Source: Labrys sedimenti
Lineage (GTDB): Bacteria > Pseudomonadota > Alphaproteobacteria > Rhizobiales > Labraceae
Reading direction: 5' to 3'
DNA length: 64,000 nucleotides
Assembly (NCBI RefSeq): GCF_034424805.1
Contig: NZ_JAXOUF010000003.1
Location: 496,001-560,000, forward strand
Shown here: positions 24,718 through 34,192 of the stretch, piece after piece
Position numbering within the stretch: the stretch's first letter is position 1
Layout: each line of letters opens with the position of its first letter
Notes under the pieces: generated by a model
Databases searched by the model: none
What the model was told of the DNA's origin: nothing
What the model saw: only the letters and a program-made list of their open reading frames with translations
Position numbers and translations under genes: made by a program

Positions 24718-25250
24718 GCGGGACCATGACGATCGGCTGCAACTGTGGACGGGCACGCCTGGAAATCAGGGGGGCGCCGATCCTGGTATCGGAATGCCTG
24801 TGCAATTCCTGCCGGGCCGCCGCGGGGCGCCTGGCGAAGCTTCCCGGCGCCAGGTCGATGCTGACCTGCCACGAGGCCACGCCCAGCGCCGAATACCGCA
24901 AGGATCGCGTGAAAATCCTGTCCGGCGCCGAGTATCTGAGCGAATTCCGGCTTTCCGACAAGGCCGGCTCACGCCGCGTCGTCGCCACCTGCTGCAACAC
25001 GCCCGTCTTCCTGGAAATGAAGGGCGCCCATTGGCTCAGCCTTTATTCGCATCTGTGGCCGGAAGAGGCGAGGCCGAAGCCGCAGATGCGCACGATGGTC
25101 GGCGACCTCACCGACGCATCCCGCCTGCCTAATGACATTCCCAATCTGAAGACCCACACGATTTCCTTCTACGCCAAGCTGCTTGGCGCCTGGATCGCCA
25201 TGGGCTTCCGCGTGCCGAAGCTGAACATCGCGACGAAGATCGAGGCCTGA
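24714..25250 (+). CDS. GFA-like/DUF6151 family protein
   Basis: 178-residue protein with a cysteine-rich N-terminus resembling glutathione-dependent formaldehyde-activating (GFA) zinc folds: IGCNCGRARLEI, ECLCNSC, then the central VVATCCNTPVFLEMKG. The cysteine pattern CxC, CxxC and CC suggests bound zinc. The C-terminal part (ISFYAKLLGAWIAMGFRVPKLN) is amphipathic. It overlaps the TetR gene by 4 bp, so the operon is TetR-controlled, possibly for reactive aldehydes or thiols. The reaction is not shown by sequence. Confidence 0.8.
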   Translation: MSGTMTIGCNCGRARLEIRGAPILVSECLCNSCRAAAGRLAKLPGARSMLTCHEATPSAEYRKDRVKILSGAEYLSEFRLSDKAGSRRVVATCCNTPVFLEMKGAHWLSLYSHLWPEEARPKPQMRTMVGDLTDASRLPNDIPNLKTHTISFYAKLLGAWIAMGFRVPKLNIATKIEA

Positions 25251-25287
25251 CGAGCGGTATCGATAGCGGGACCGTTCCGAGCCGGGA

Positions 25288-25327
25288 TTGCCTGATATCC
25301 GGAAGTTTATATAATAAGCTTCCGGAT
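25288..25327 (+). promoter_or_regulatory. Promoter with inverted repeat around -10 (ParC/ParE operon)
   Basis: TTGCCT (25288-25293), 16-base spacer, TATAAT (25310-25315). The arms ATCCGGAAG (25297-25305) and CTTCCGGAT (25319-25327) bracket the -10 box exactly, as expected of a toxin-antitoxin operator. Confidence 0.65.
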
Positions 25328-25347
25328 TTATTGGGTATAGATTCGAC

Positions 25348-25818
25348 ATGAGCAAACCGGCTAAGGTGCCCGAGATCATCGACAGCAAGGCTGTGAAGTC
25401 CCTGGTGGAAGCCAGGGCCTTGCGCGGAGCGACGGTGCTGGGACAGCCGGGTGGCTGGGCGGTATTGGTGCGCTATGGCGATGCCGAGCGGGCCGTGGCG
25501 GGGCAGAAATCGCGCCGGATGCGGCTGTGGCGCCATGCGGACAGCGCCATCACCTTCGTGCGCACCGAACTCGGCATGGACCGTTTCGACGTCGATGCGC
25601 ATCACCATCGCGTCGATGCCAATGAGCGCCGCCGCCCGGATGCCTCGGAGCGCATGCTCCAACAGCAGGAGGCCGTCGCGCATGATCGCTGGTTTCGGGC
25701 CGAGGTCCAAGAGGCCCTGGACGGCATGGCCGAGGGGACCAACCCGCGAGTCGCTGCCGATAAAGTGACGAAACGTCTCGGAGCCCTGCGCTACCGCCTC
25801 GTTGCCAAGAAGTCTTGA
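25348..25818 (+). CDS. ParC-family partition-associated protein, probable antitoxin
   Basis: 156 residues. The middle (GATVLGQPGGWAVLVRYGDAERAVAGQKSRRMRLW is split over residues about 28-62, then a FVRTELGMDRFDVD strand) matches what I recall of ParC-family proteins found with ParE toxins on plasmids. The C-terminus (HDRWFRAEVQEALDGMAEGTNPRVAADKV) resembles the toxin-binding tail of ParD antitoxins. The stop overlaps the toxin's TTG start. Exact assignment of antitoxin function is inference from order and overlap. Confidence 0.78.
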   Translation: MSKPAKVPEIIDSKAVKSLVEARALRGATVLGQPGGWAVLVRYGDAERAVAGQKSRRMRLWRHADSAITFVRTELGMDRFDVDAHHHRVDANERRRPDASERMLQQQEAVAHDRWFRAEVQEALDGMAEGTNPRVAADKVTKRLGALRYRLVAKKS

Positions 25819-26108
25819 GCGATGAAGATCATTGGCGCGAGAGTGCCCTCGCCGATGTCGAGCGGGCAATCACCCATATAGGGCTCGACAGCCCGAGAAA
25901 TGCGGTGGAGCAATTGGGCCGTATCGAGCACCGCGTGCAGGATCTGATCGACCACCCGCATATGGGTCGGGTCGGGCGGATTGCGGGAACGCGGGAACTC
26001 GTGGTGCCCCGAACACCCTTTGTGATCGTCTATAGCGCGGTTGAGGATGTGGAACTGATCCGCGTCCTGCATGGCGCCCAGCAATGGCCGCCGCCTGTGG
26101 AATCCTGA
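25815..26108 (+). CDS. ParE/RelE-family toxin (TTG start)
   Basis: 97-residue RelE/ParE toxin: ALADVERAITHIGLDSPRNAVEQLGRIE, then LIDHPHMGRVGRIAGTRELVVPRTPFVIVYSAVEDVELIRVLHGAQQWP, which is the typical end of the family. The in-frame start is a TTG overlapping the previous stop (TTGA). The nearest ATG (25822) is in another frame, so TTG is the best choice. It differs in sequence from the toxin at 23244. Confidence 0.85.
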   Translation: MSDEDHWRESALADVERAITHIGLDSPRNAVEQLGRIEHRVQDLIDHPHMGRVGRIAGTRELVVPRTPFVIVYSAVEDVELIRVLHGAQQWPPPVES

Positions 26109-26153
26109 TGTTCCCCTTGTCAGGGCGGCGATCGCGCTGTTTATCTCCCCATC

Positions 26154-29100
26154 ATGGCGCACCGCCCGAATCTCCTGACCATCGCCCCCGGCACGCCCTT
26201 TCTGGAGACGCTGGTCGACGCCCTGCTGGACGGCCGGCTGCTGCCAGGCTTTGCCCCGCGTGAGGATCCGCTCGCGCTGGCAGGTGCCACGCTCTATCTG
26301 CCGACCCGCCGCGCCATCCGCGCCTTGCGCGGCATCTTCCTCGACAGGCTGGGTAGCGATGCCGCGCTGCTGCCGCGCCTGAAGGCGCTCGGCGAGATCG
26401 ACGATGATGAGGTCGCCTTCGCCGATGACGGCGGCGACGACCTGCCGGAGCCGGTCGCCGGGCTCGACCGCCAGGTCGCCCTGACGCGCCTGATCCTGCA
26501 ATGGAGCGCGGCCTTGAAACGGGCTCTCCTGCCGATTCCGGGCGAGGAGGGCGCCGAGCCGCTGCTGATTCCCTCCTCGCCGGGTGATGCGGCAGGGCTC
26601 GCGGCCGAACTCGGCAATTTCCTCGACGGCCTGCAGATCGACCGGGTGCCGCCGGAGGCGATCCTCAATCTCGGCGAGAGCCATGCCGGGCTCTACGACA
26701 AATATTGGGACATCACGCTGCGCTTCCTCGAGATCGCCACCGTGCACTGGCCCGAACATCTCAAGGAGATCGGCCGCGGCGACGCCGTGCTCCTGCGCAA
26801 CGCCCGCATGGAGCGCGAGGCCGCCAGGCTTGCAGAAAACCCCAGATCAGGCCCGGTGATCGTGGCCGGCTCGACCGGCTCCATTCCCGCCACCCGCGAC
26901 CTGATCAAGGCGGTAGCCGCCCATCCCCGGGGCGCGGTCGTCCTGCCGGGGCTGGACCTCGAACTCGATGCCATTGGCTGGAATGCCATCGGCAAGGGCG
27001 AGGGCGCCCCCGGCCATCCCCAGGCCGGTCTTGCCGCCTTGCTTGCCGACATCGGCGCCGAACGCGCCGGGGTGACCGAACTCGCCTCGCCGCCGCCTAC
27101 CCTGGCGCTGCGTGCGGCTTTGGTCTCGCAGGCGCTGCGGCCGGCCGAGACCACGGATCTGTGGGCCGGCCGGCGCCATGTCGATCCGGTGGCGGTGGCC
27201 GAAGCCTTTGCGGGCGTTGCCCTGGTCGAAGCAGCGCATGAGGGCGAGGAAGCCCTGGCGGCAGCGCTGGTGCTGCGGGAGGCCCTGACCGTGCCCGGCC
27301 GCAGGGCGGCCTTGGTGACGCCGAACCGCCAGCTTGCCGAGCGCGTGGTCACCGAACTCGGCCGCTGGGGCATCGAGGCCGACGACAGCGCCGGCCAGCC
27401 CTTGACCCAGGCGGCACCGGGCCTGTTCACGCGGCTGGTGCTCGATGCCGCGCTGCATGATTTCGACCCCGTCACCCTGTTGTCCCTGCTCAAGCACCCA
27501 CTGGCGCGCCTCGGCTTGGCACGTGCGGATCTGGAGCGGGCGGTAACGGCGCTTGAGATCGGCGCCCTGCGCGGTCCCAGGCCGGCCGGCGGTCCTGCCG
27601 GCCTCGTGGCGGCCCTGGCGCTCGGCAAGGCCTCGCTCGGCGATCCCCATTGCCCACCGGCCCGGCTGGCCCTCGGCGAAGAGGATTGGGCTGGGGCGGA
27701 GGCGGTGATCGAGGCCCTGGCCGTAAGGCTCGAACCCTTCGCGGCGTTGCTGCGCCAGTCCGATCCCATGCCGGCGGCCAGCTTCTTCGCCGCGCATCGC
27801 GCCGCCGTCGAGGCGCTGGCTGAAGCGGTACCGGATGACGGCGCCGGGCTCATGGAAGGCGAAGCCGGCGATGCGCTTACAGGCTTCTTCGATGATCTCG
27901 GGACCGTCGCGCCCGAGGCGCTCTCCTTGCCGGCGCATGAATATCCCGGCCTGTTCGCGGCCTTGGTCGCCGGACGCACGGTTCGGGGCGGCGATCCCAA
28001 GCATCCGCGCATCGCCATTTACGGCCTCCTCGAAGCCCGTCTCCTGCCGGTCGACAGGCTGGTGCTGGCGGGGCTCGACGAGAGCGTCTGGCCGCCCGAC
28101 GTCAAGACCGATCCCTGGCTGAACCGGCCGATGCGGGCGGCGATCGGCCTGTCGCCGCCGGAAAAGCGTGTCGGCCTTGCCGCCCACGATTTCGAGCAGG
28201 CGCTCGGCTATGGCGACGTGGTGATCACGCGGTCGCTGAAGCGCGGCGGCTCGCCCAGCGTGCCGTCGCGCTGGCTGCAGCGGCTCGGCGCCTTCCTGGG
28301 GCCCGCCTTCGATGACGTGCGCAGGCGGGGCGAATTCTACTGCACCCTCGCGCGCCAACTCGATGCGGCGGAGGGGCCGCCACCGGTGCTTGGCGCGCCC
28401 AAGCCGAAGCCGCCTTTGGTTCTGCGCCCGACCCGTCTCTCGGTCACGCAGATCGAGCACCTTGTGCGCGATCCCTACACCATCTATGCCCGCCACATCC
28501 TCAAGCTCGAACCGCTCGACGAGATCGCCATGCCGCCCGGGGCGGCGGAGCGCGGCACGCTGATCCATGGCGCACTCGAGCGGTTCGCGGCCCTCTGCGC
28601 CGATGGCGTGCCGCCGGATGCCCTCGCACGCCTGATGGCGATCGGTGAGGAACTCTTCGTACCGCTCGCCGATTTTCCCGAGGTCCTGGCCTTTTGGCGG
28701 CCGCGATTTGCCGCCATCGCCGAATTCCTGGTGGAGTGGGAGCGCGAGCGCCGGCCACGCCTTGCCCGCGTGCTGAGCGAGATTCCCGGCAAGCTCACCT
28801 GGCCGACCTTGGCCGAAAGGGCCTTCACTTTGTCCGCCCGTGCCGACCGCATCGAGGTCGCCGCCGATGGCCGGGTTGCCATTCTCGACTTCAAGACCGG
28901 CCAGGCTCCGACGGCCAAGCAGGTGGAGGCGGGCCTCGCACCGCAATTGGCGCTCGAAATGGCCATGCTGCTCGAAGCTGGGTTCAAGGACGTGCCCAAA
29001 CCGGAGGCCATGGGCGATCCCGCCATCGTGCATCTGGCCGGTGGTGGCAAGGGGCCGAGCGAGAAGCCGCTGATCTTCAAGGACACCACGCCCGTTGACG

Positions 29101-29267
29101 TGGCCCTGCAGAGCCTCGAAAGCCTCAAGGCGTTGATCGATCGCTTCGAGAACGAGAAGACGCCCTATGCCTCGCTGCTGCACCCGATGTTCAAGGGGCG
29201 GCGCTATGGCGACTACGACCATCTTGCCCGGGTGCGCGAATGGTCCGTGAGCGCGGAGGAAGCATGA
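26154..29267 (+). CDS. addB: Double-strand break repair protein AddB
   Basis: 1037-residue subunit of the AddAB helicase-nuclease (alphaproteobacterial form), which resects DNA ends for RecA loading. The N-terminus (TIAPGTPFLETLVDALL ... LYLPTRRAIRALR) is an inactive helicase-like domain; the C-terminal RecB-like nuclease has RGTLIHGALERF and the active-site run ADRIEVAADGRVAILDFKTG with conserved Asp and Lys. The cysteines of the Bacillus-type iron-sulfur cluster are not evident. The stop overlaps the addA start (ATGA), so the subunits are translationally coupled. Confidence 0.95.
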   Translation: MAHRPNLLTIAPGTPFLETLVDALLDGRLLPGFAPREDPLALAGATLYLPTRRAIRALRGIFLDRLGSDAALLPRLKALGEIDDDEVAFADDGGDDLPEPVAGLDRQVALTRLILQWSAALKRALLPIPGEEGAEPLLIPSSPGDAAGLAAELGNFLDGLQIDRVPPEAILNLGESHAGLYDKYWDITLRFLEIATVHWPEHLKEIGRGDAVLLRNARMEREAARLAENPRSGPVIVAGSTGSIPATRDLIKAVAAHPRGAVVLPGLDLELDAIGWNAIGKGEGAPGHPQAGLAALLADIGAERAGVTELASPPPTLALRAALVSQALRPAETTDLWAGRRHVDPVAVAEAFAGVALVEAAHEGEEALAAALVLREALTVPGRRAALVTPNRQLAERVVTELGRWGIEADDSAGQPLTQAAPGLFTRLVLDAALHDFDPVTLLSLLKHPLARLGLARADLERAVTALEIGALRGPRPAGGPAGLVAALALGKASLGDPHCPPARLALGEEDWAGAEAVIEALAVRLEPFAALLRQSDPMPAASFFAAHRAAVEALAEAVPDDGAGLMEGEAGDALTGFFDDLGTVAPEALSLPAHEYPGLFAALVAGRTVRGGDPKHPRIAIYGLLEARLLPVDRLVLAGLDESVWPPDVKTDPWLNRPMRAAIGLSPPEKRVGLAAHDFEQALGYGDVVITRSLKRGGSPSVPSRWLQRLGAFLGPAFDDVRRRGEFYCTLARQLDAAEGPPPVLGAPKPKPPLVLRPTRLSVTQIEHLVRDPYTIYARHILKLEPLDEIAMPPGAAERGTLIHGALERFAALCADGVPPDALARLMAIGEELFVPLADFPEVLAFWRPRFAAIAEFLVEWERERRPRLARVLSEIPGKLTWPTLAERAFTLSARADRIEVAADGRVAILDFKTGQAPTAKQVEAGLAPQLALEMAMLLEAGFKDVPKPEAMGDPAIVHLAGGGKGPSEKPLIFKDTTPVDVALQSLESLKALIDRFENEKTPYASLLHPMFKGRRYGDYDHLARVREWSVSAEEA

Positions 29268-32200
29268 TCCCGCGCAAGCCCTCTCCCGACACGGTTCTCA
29301 ATCAGCGCCTGGCCTCCGATCCCTCGCTATCGGCCTGGGTGTCGGCCAATGCCGGCTCGGGAAAGACCACCGTCTTGACGCGGCGCGTCATCCGGCTTCT
29401 GCTCGCCGGGGTCGATCCCTCCGCCATCCTCTGCCTCACCTTCACCAAGGCCGCGGCCGCGAACATGCAGAACCGCATCTTCGCCACGCTCGGCCAATGG
29501 GCCGTCGAGGAGGAGGGCAAGCTCATCGCGGCGATCGAGGGCATCACCGGCTTCAAGCCCGATGCAGCCGGCCTCAAACGCGCGCGCCAGCTCTTCGCGG
29601 CGGCGATCGAGACCCCCGGCGGACTGAAGATCCTCACCATCCACGCCTTTTGCGAGCGTGTGCTGCATCTCTTCCCCTTCGAGGCCAATGTTCCCGCACA
29701 ATTCGCAGTGCTGGATGACAGGGCGGCGCGCGAACTGCTCGATGCCGCCCGCACCAGCCTGATCCTGGAGGCGAATGAGCAGCCGGAAGACAGGCTGGGG
29801 CGGGCCATGGCGCGATTGCTGGAGGATACCGGGGAGGGAGCCTTTGACGGGCTGCTCGCCGAGATCACTTTCGAGCGCGAGGCGCTGCGTCCCTTCCTGA
29901 GCGAGAAGGGAGCCGCCGACGCGCTGAGCCAATTACGCGATTTGCTCGAATTGGTGGAAGGCCAAAGCGTCGCCGCCATCGAAGCGGAGATCGACGAAAC
30001 CTCAATCCCGTTCAGCGAATGGGCGGCGATCGAGGCCGCCATGCGTGAGTATGACAGCAAGCGCATCCTCGATCTCGCCGACAGGTTGGCCGCCGCTAAC
30101 GCGGCGGCGCCGGCGCGGCGGGCGGAAGCCTGGCGCACCGTCTTTCTCACCGGCACGGGCGAGGCGCGTTCGGCCAATGCCTTCCTGGTCAAGGATTTCG
30201 CCAAGGATTACCCTGTTTATGCCGAGCAGCTTCTCGCCGAGCTCGAACGTATCGCCGAGCTCCTGCAGCGACGCAGGGCGGCCTCCGCCTATGAGCGCAG
30301 CGAGGCGCTGATGACGGTCGCTGCGGCGCTGATCGGGCGATACAAAGCCGGTAAATCAGCGCGGGCGGCGCTCGATTTCGACGATCTCGTCCAGCGCACG
30401 GCAGACCTGCTCAGCCGGGCCGGTGCCGAATGGGTGCTCTACAAGCTCGATCGCGGCATCGACCATATCCTCGTCGACGAAGCCCAGGATACCAGTCCGG
30501 CCCAGTGGCATATCATCGAGATGCTGGCGCATGAGTTCACCTCGGGCACCGGTGCGCGCAGCGAGAGGCGCACCATCTTTGCCGTGGGCGACGAGAAGCA
30601 GTCGATCTTCTCCTTCCAGGGGGCGGCGCCGGCGGAGTTCGCCCGCATGCGCCGCCATTTCCGCCACAAGGTCGGCGAGGCGGAGGAGCGTTTCGAGGCG
30701 ATCGAGCTCAAGCAGTCCTTCCGCTCGACGCCCGATATCCTCCTGGCGGTCGACCATGTCTTTGCTGCCGCCGACAACCGCCGCGGCCTGTCCTCGGACG
30801 ATGTCGCCACCGTGCATGAGACGGTGCGGGCCGGCGATCCCGGCCGCGTCGAGGTCTGGCCGGTGGAAAAGCCGCAGCCGGCCGCCGAGATCACCGCCTG
30901 GGATGCGCCTTTCGACGAGACGCCTGTCACCAGCCCGGTAGTGCGGCTTGCCCGCAAGATCGCCGCCGAGGTCGCGCGCCTGACTCGGGAGGGCGATCCC
31001 GCCACGGGTGCGCGCTATGATGCCGGCGACGTGATGGTGCTGGTGCGCAGCCGCAACGCCTTGTTCGAGGCGGTGATCCGCGCCCTGAAATTCGCCGGCG
31101 TGCCGGTGGCCGGTGCCGACCGCATCGTCCTGACCGACCATATCGCCGTGATGGACCTGATGGCGCTCGCCCGTTTCGCCCTGCTGCCGGCCGACGATTT
31201 GACGCTGGCGACGGTGCTCAAGACGCCGCTCATCGGCCTCGATGACGAGGATCTCATTCGTCTGGCTCCAAGCCGCAAGGGTACGCTCTGGGCTGCCTTG
31301 GCGGAGGCCGCGCGGCAGGACGAGCGCTATGCTGTCGCCTTTGCGCGCCTCACGACCTGGCGCGCGGAGGCCACTGGCAAGACGCCCTACGCCTTCTTCG
31401 CCGATATCCTGGCCCGCGACGGCGGCCGGCGCATCATGCTGGCGCGCTTCGGCGCGGAGGCCGCCGATGCGCTGGACGAATTCCTGCGCGTGGCCGGCGA
31501 TTACGAGCGGGCCAACACCGCCAGCCTGCAGGGTTTCCTCGCCTGGCTCGCCGAGGCCAAGGCGGAGATCAAGCGCGACATGGACGTGGCGCGCGGCGAA
31601 GTGCGCGTGATGACGGTGCATGGCTCCAAGGGGCTGGAGGCGCGGGTCGTCATCCTGGCCGATACCTGCAGCGCGCCGGACGGGCGGCACGATCCCAAGC
31701 TGTTCTTCCTGCAGGCACCGGGGCGGCCCGCTGGCAGCGAACTCCCGGTCTGGTCGCCCAACAAGGCGGCAGATCCGGCGCCTGTCGCCGCGGCCCGCGA
31801 TGCGATCCGGGCCGAGAACGAGGCCGAGCATCGCCGCCTGCTCTATGTCGCCCTGACGCGGGCCGAAGACCGGCTCGTCATTGCCGGCTTCGAGGGCGCC
31901 ACGGCGCGGCGGCCGGGCAACTGGTACGACATGATCGCGGGCGCCCTGCGCGAGGCGGGCGCCAGGGTGGAGCCGGATGGCGAAGGCGAGAGGCTGGTTT
32001 ATGAGCCGACGCCGCGGCGCGCCGTCGAAGGTCGGCCGGCAGGGGACAAGGAAGCAACGATACCGGCACCAACTTGGCTGCGCCAGAAAGCGGCGCCCGA
32101 GCGGTTTGAGGAGGTTGCTCTCAGCCCGTCCGAGACGGAGCATCCGGAGGAACTGGCCGGGCTGGCGGGAGCCTTGCCGGCCGATCCCCGCACTCTGCGG

Positions 32201-32707
32201 CGTGGGGCGCTGATCCACGCCTTGCTGCAATATCTGCCCGATGTCGAGGCGCCGGCACGGCGCGACCAGGCGCTCGCCTTCCTCGCCCGGGCGGCAGCGC
32301 AATGGCCGGAAGACCACCAGGCCTGGGCCGGGGAAGCCCTGGCGGTGCTGACCCTGCCGGATCTCGAACCGCTCTTCGCACCCGGCAGCCGTGCCGAGGT
32401 CGCCCTTGCAGGCCGCATCGCTCGACCGGGACGAGCCGATTATGCCGTGTCCGGGCGCATCGACCGGCTTGCCGTCGGGCCGGATGCGGTCTGGATCGTC
32501 GATTTCAAGACCAGTCGCCAGCCGCCCAGCGGGCTCGATGCGGTGCCGCAGGCCTATCTCGGCCAGCTCGGGCTCTACCGCCATCTGCTCAAGCGGCTCT
32601 ATCCGACAAGGGAGGTGCGGGTCGCCTTGGTCTGGACGGCGACGGCCGCGATCATGGAGCTGCCGGCGGAGCGGCTCGAAGAGGCTGTGCAGGCGGTTGC
32701 GGGGTAG
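29264..32707 (+). CDS. addA: Double-strand break repair helicase-nuclease AddA
   Basis: 1147-residue UvrD-family helicase plus RecB-family nuclease. Motif I is SANAGSGKTTVLTRRV near residue 30; motif II is ILVDEAQDTSP; motif III is FAVGDEKQSIFSFQGA; motif VI is RRLLYVALTRAEDRLVIAG. The C-terminal nuclease contains LRRGALIHALLQYLP and GRIDRLAVGPDAVWIVDFKTS. The start follows GGAGGAAGC and overlaps addB. The next gene downstream is a convergent HxlR regulator. Confidence 0.96.
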   Translation: MIPRKPSPDTVLNQRLASDPSLSAWVSANAGSGKTTVLTRRVIRLLLAGVDPSAILCLTFTKAAAANMQNRIFATLGQWAVEEEGKLIAAIEGITGFKPDAAGLKRARQLFAAAIETPGGLKILTIHAFCERVLHLFPFEANVPAQFAVLDDRAARELLDAARTSLILEANEQPEDRLGRAMARLLEDTGEGAFDGLLAEITFEREALRPFLSEKGAADALSQLRDLLELVEGQSVAAIEAEIDETSIPFSEWAAIEAAMREYDSKRILDLADRLAAANAAAPARRAEAWRTVFLTGTGEARSANAFLVKDFAKDYPVYAEQLLAELERIAELLQRRRAASAYERSEALMTVAAALIGRYKAGKSARAALDFDDLVQRTADLLSRAGAEWVLYKLDRGIDHILVDEAQDTSPAQWHIIEMLAHEFTSGTGARSERRTIFAVGDEKQSIFSFQGAAPAEFARMRRHFRHKVGEAEERFEAIELKQSFRSTPDILLAVDHVFAAADNRRGLSSDDVATVHETVRAGDPGRVEVWPVEKPQPAAEITAWDAPFDETPVTSPVVRLARKIAAEVARLTREGDPATGARYDAGDVMVLVRSRNALFEAVIRALKFAGVPVAGADRIVLTDHIAVMDLMALARFALLPADDLTLATVLKTPLIGLDDEDLIRLAPSRKGTLWAALAEAARQDERYAVAFARLTTWRAEATGKTPYAFFADILARDGGRRIMLARFGAEAADALDEFLRVAGDYERANTASLQGFLAWLAEAKAEIKRDMDVARGEVRVMTVHGSKGLEARVVILADTCSAPDGRHDPKLFFLQAPGRPAGSELPVWSPNKAADPAPVAAARDAIRAENEAEHRRLLYVALTRAEDRLVIAGFEGATARRPGNWYDMIAGALREAGARVEPDGEGERLVYEPTPRRAVEGRPAGDKEATIPAPTWLRQKAAPERFEEVALSPSETEHPEELAGLAGALPADPRTLRRGALIHALLQYLPDVEAPARRDQALAFLARAAAQWPEDHQAWAGEALAVLTLPDLEPLFAPGSRAEVALAGRIARPGRADYAVSGRIDRLAVGPDAVWIVDFKTSRQPPSGLDAVPQAYLGQLGLYRHLLKRLYPTREVRVALVWTATAAIMELPAERLEEAVQAVAG

Positions 32708-32721
32708 GGGAGAGCCACTAC

Positions 32722-33108
32722 CTAAGTCACCTCTATCTGCCGTACCGGCCTGATGATGCAATCCCGCGTCTGGTCGAGCTCGTCCAGCTCGGCGGCATGC
32801 CGCTGCCCCCAGTCGCACAGGGCCAGGAGGACCGGCTCGAGGCTCTGGCCGAGCTGCGTCGCCGAATAGTCGACGCGGGGTGGGACCTGCCGGAAGATCT
32901 CGCGGTGGACGAGGCCGTGCTCCTCCATTTCGCGCAATTGCTGGATCAACACCTTCTGGCTGATCTCGGGCACCAGCCGCTTCAGTTCGGAAAGGCGCTT
33001 GGGGCCGTCGAGCAGGTAATAGAGGATCACGGCCTTCCAGCGGCCCGAGATCACCTTGAGGGCCCGCTCGACGGGCAGCATGGGCAGGCGCTTGGTCAGC
33101 TCCGTCAT
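32722..33108 (-). CDS. HxlR/MarR-like transcriptional regulator
   Basis: 128-residue winged-helix regulator of the HxlR family: VISGRWKAVILYYLLDGPKRLSELKRL, SQKVLIQQLREMEEHGLVHRE, and VDYSATQLGQSLEPVLLALCDWG. A single cysteine lies in the last helix; some HxlR proteins sense electrophiles. The start at 33108 has AAGGT upstream and matches the family length. It is divergent from a quinone oxidoreductase-like gene, the usual arrangement for an HxlR target. Confidence 0.92.
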   Translation of the reverse strand: MTELTKRLPMLPVERALKVISGRWKAVILYYLLDGPKRLSELKRLVPEISQKVLIQQLREMEEHGLVHREIFRQVPPRVDYSATQLGQSLEPVLLALCDWGQRHAAELDELDQTRDCIIRPVRQIEVT

Positions 33109-33205
33109 GGTTACCTTCAGGTCTGTATGGCACGAAAGAGTGTGTAGAGACGAAACGGAGAATATCACACAACCGGGTCATTCGAGACCTGCACCCGGTG
33201 ATCCC

Positions 33206-34183
33206 ATGCACGCCATTCCCCTGAACCGCTTCGGCGCTCCCGATGTCCTCCAGCCCGTCGAGCTGCCCATCCCCGTTCCCGGCGCCGGCGAAGCGCTGAT
33301 CCGCATGCAGGCGGCGGGCATGAACTATTTCGAGGTGCTGATGCGCCAGGATCGCTATGCCGTGACGCCCGACCTGCCGATGGTGATGGGTGTCGAGGTC
33401 ACGGGTATCGTCGAGGCCCTCGGCCCGGGTGTCGCGGGGCCGGCACCCGGTACGCGCGTGGCGGCGCCGCTCTTCGCCATGGGCAGGGCAGGCGGCTATG
33501 CCGGCTCTGTCATTGCCGAAGCAGCCGCGCTGGTGCCGCTCCCGGACGGGCTGTCCTTCGAGGCGGGGGCTGCCCTGATGGTGCAGGGGCTGACGGCCCT
33601 TCATCTCCTTCGCCGCAGCCCGCCGGCGGGAAAATCGATCCTGGTCAACGCCGCTGCAGGCGGGGTGGGATCGCTGCTGGTCCAGCTCGCCCGCAATGCC
33701 GGGGTGCGCCAGGTGATCGCCGCTGCCGGTTCGCCGGAGAAGCTTGATCTCGCGCGATCCCTGGGGGTGGACGCGGCTGTCGACTATCGCGGCGCGGGCT
33801 GGGTCGACCAGGTGCTGGCCGCGACGGCAGGAAAGGGCGTCGACATCGCCTATGACGTCGTCGGCGGGCCTCAGGCCGCTGCCTGTCTGGGTGCGCTCGC
33901 TCCGGCCGGGGAACTCGTCTGCGCGGCCATGGGGCGGTTCGAACTCGGCAAGTCCGAGATCGAAGGCCTGCTGGGGCGCAACCAATCGCTGAAGGGCTTC
34001 GCCCTCCTGCCTTTGCTGGCGCCCGACACGCTGCGTGCCGATCTCGGCGATCTCTTCGCCCAGGCCGCGGCGGGTTCGCTCAAGGTCGTGATCGGTGGCC
34101 GCTCCCCTCTGGCCCGGGCGGCCGAGGCACATGAGAGCCTGCAATCGCGCCGGAGCATGGGCAAGGTCGTCCTGGTCCCCTGA
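33206..34183 (+). CDS. Zinc-independent alcohol dehydrogenase/quinone oxidoreductase family
   Basis: 325-residue medium-chain dehydrogenase/reductase. It has the N-terminal GroES-like domain (RMQAAGMNYFEVLMRQDRY, MGVEVTGIVEALGPGV) and the nucleotide-binding motif ILVNAAAGGVGSLLVQLAR with the AAGGVG signature for NADPH. Catalytic zinc ligands are absent, as in QOR-type enzymes. The gene has no strong ribosome binding site. It is divergent from an HxlR regulator, suggesting induction by quinones or other electrophiles. Confidence 0.92.
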   Translation: MHAIPLNRFGAPDVLQPVELPIPVPGAGEALIRMQAAGMNYFEVLMRQDRYAVTPDLPMVMGVEVTGIVEALGPGVAGPAPGTRVAAPLFAMGRAGGYAGSVIAEAAALVPLPDGLSFEAGAALMVQGLTALHLLRRSPPAGKSILVNAAAGGVGSLLVQLARNAGVRQVIAAAGSPEKLDLARSLGVDAAVDYRGAGWVDQVLAATAGKGVDIAYDVVGGPQAAACLGALAPAGELVCAAMGRFELGKSEIEGLLGRNQSLKGFALLPLLAPDTLRADLGDLFAQAAAGSLKVVIGGRSPLARAAEAHESLQSRRSMGKVVLVP

Positions 34184-34192
34184 CGGTGAGCC

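Noticed and set aside
26847..29222. A 791-codon minus-strand frame opposite addB
   Set aside because: Shadow of addB; no ribosome binding site, no motif.
30356..34144. A 1262-codon open frame on the minus strand opposite addA and the downstream genes
   Set aside because: It lies antisense to clearly coding addA, HxlR and oxidoreductase genes, has shadow-like Arg/Gly/Gln-rich composition and shows no family motif; GC-rich codon usage opens such frames.
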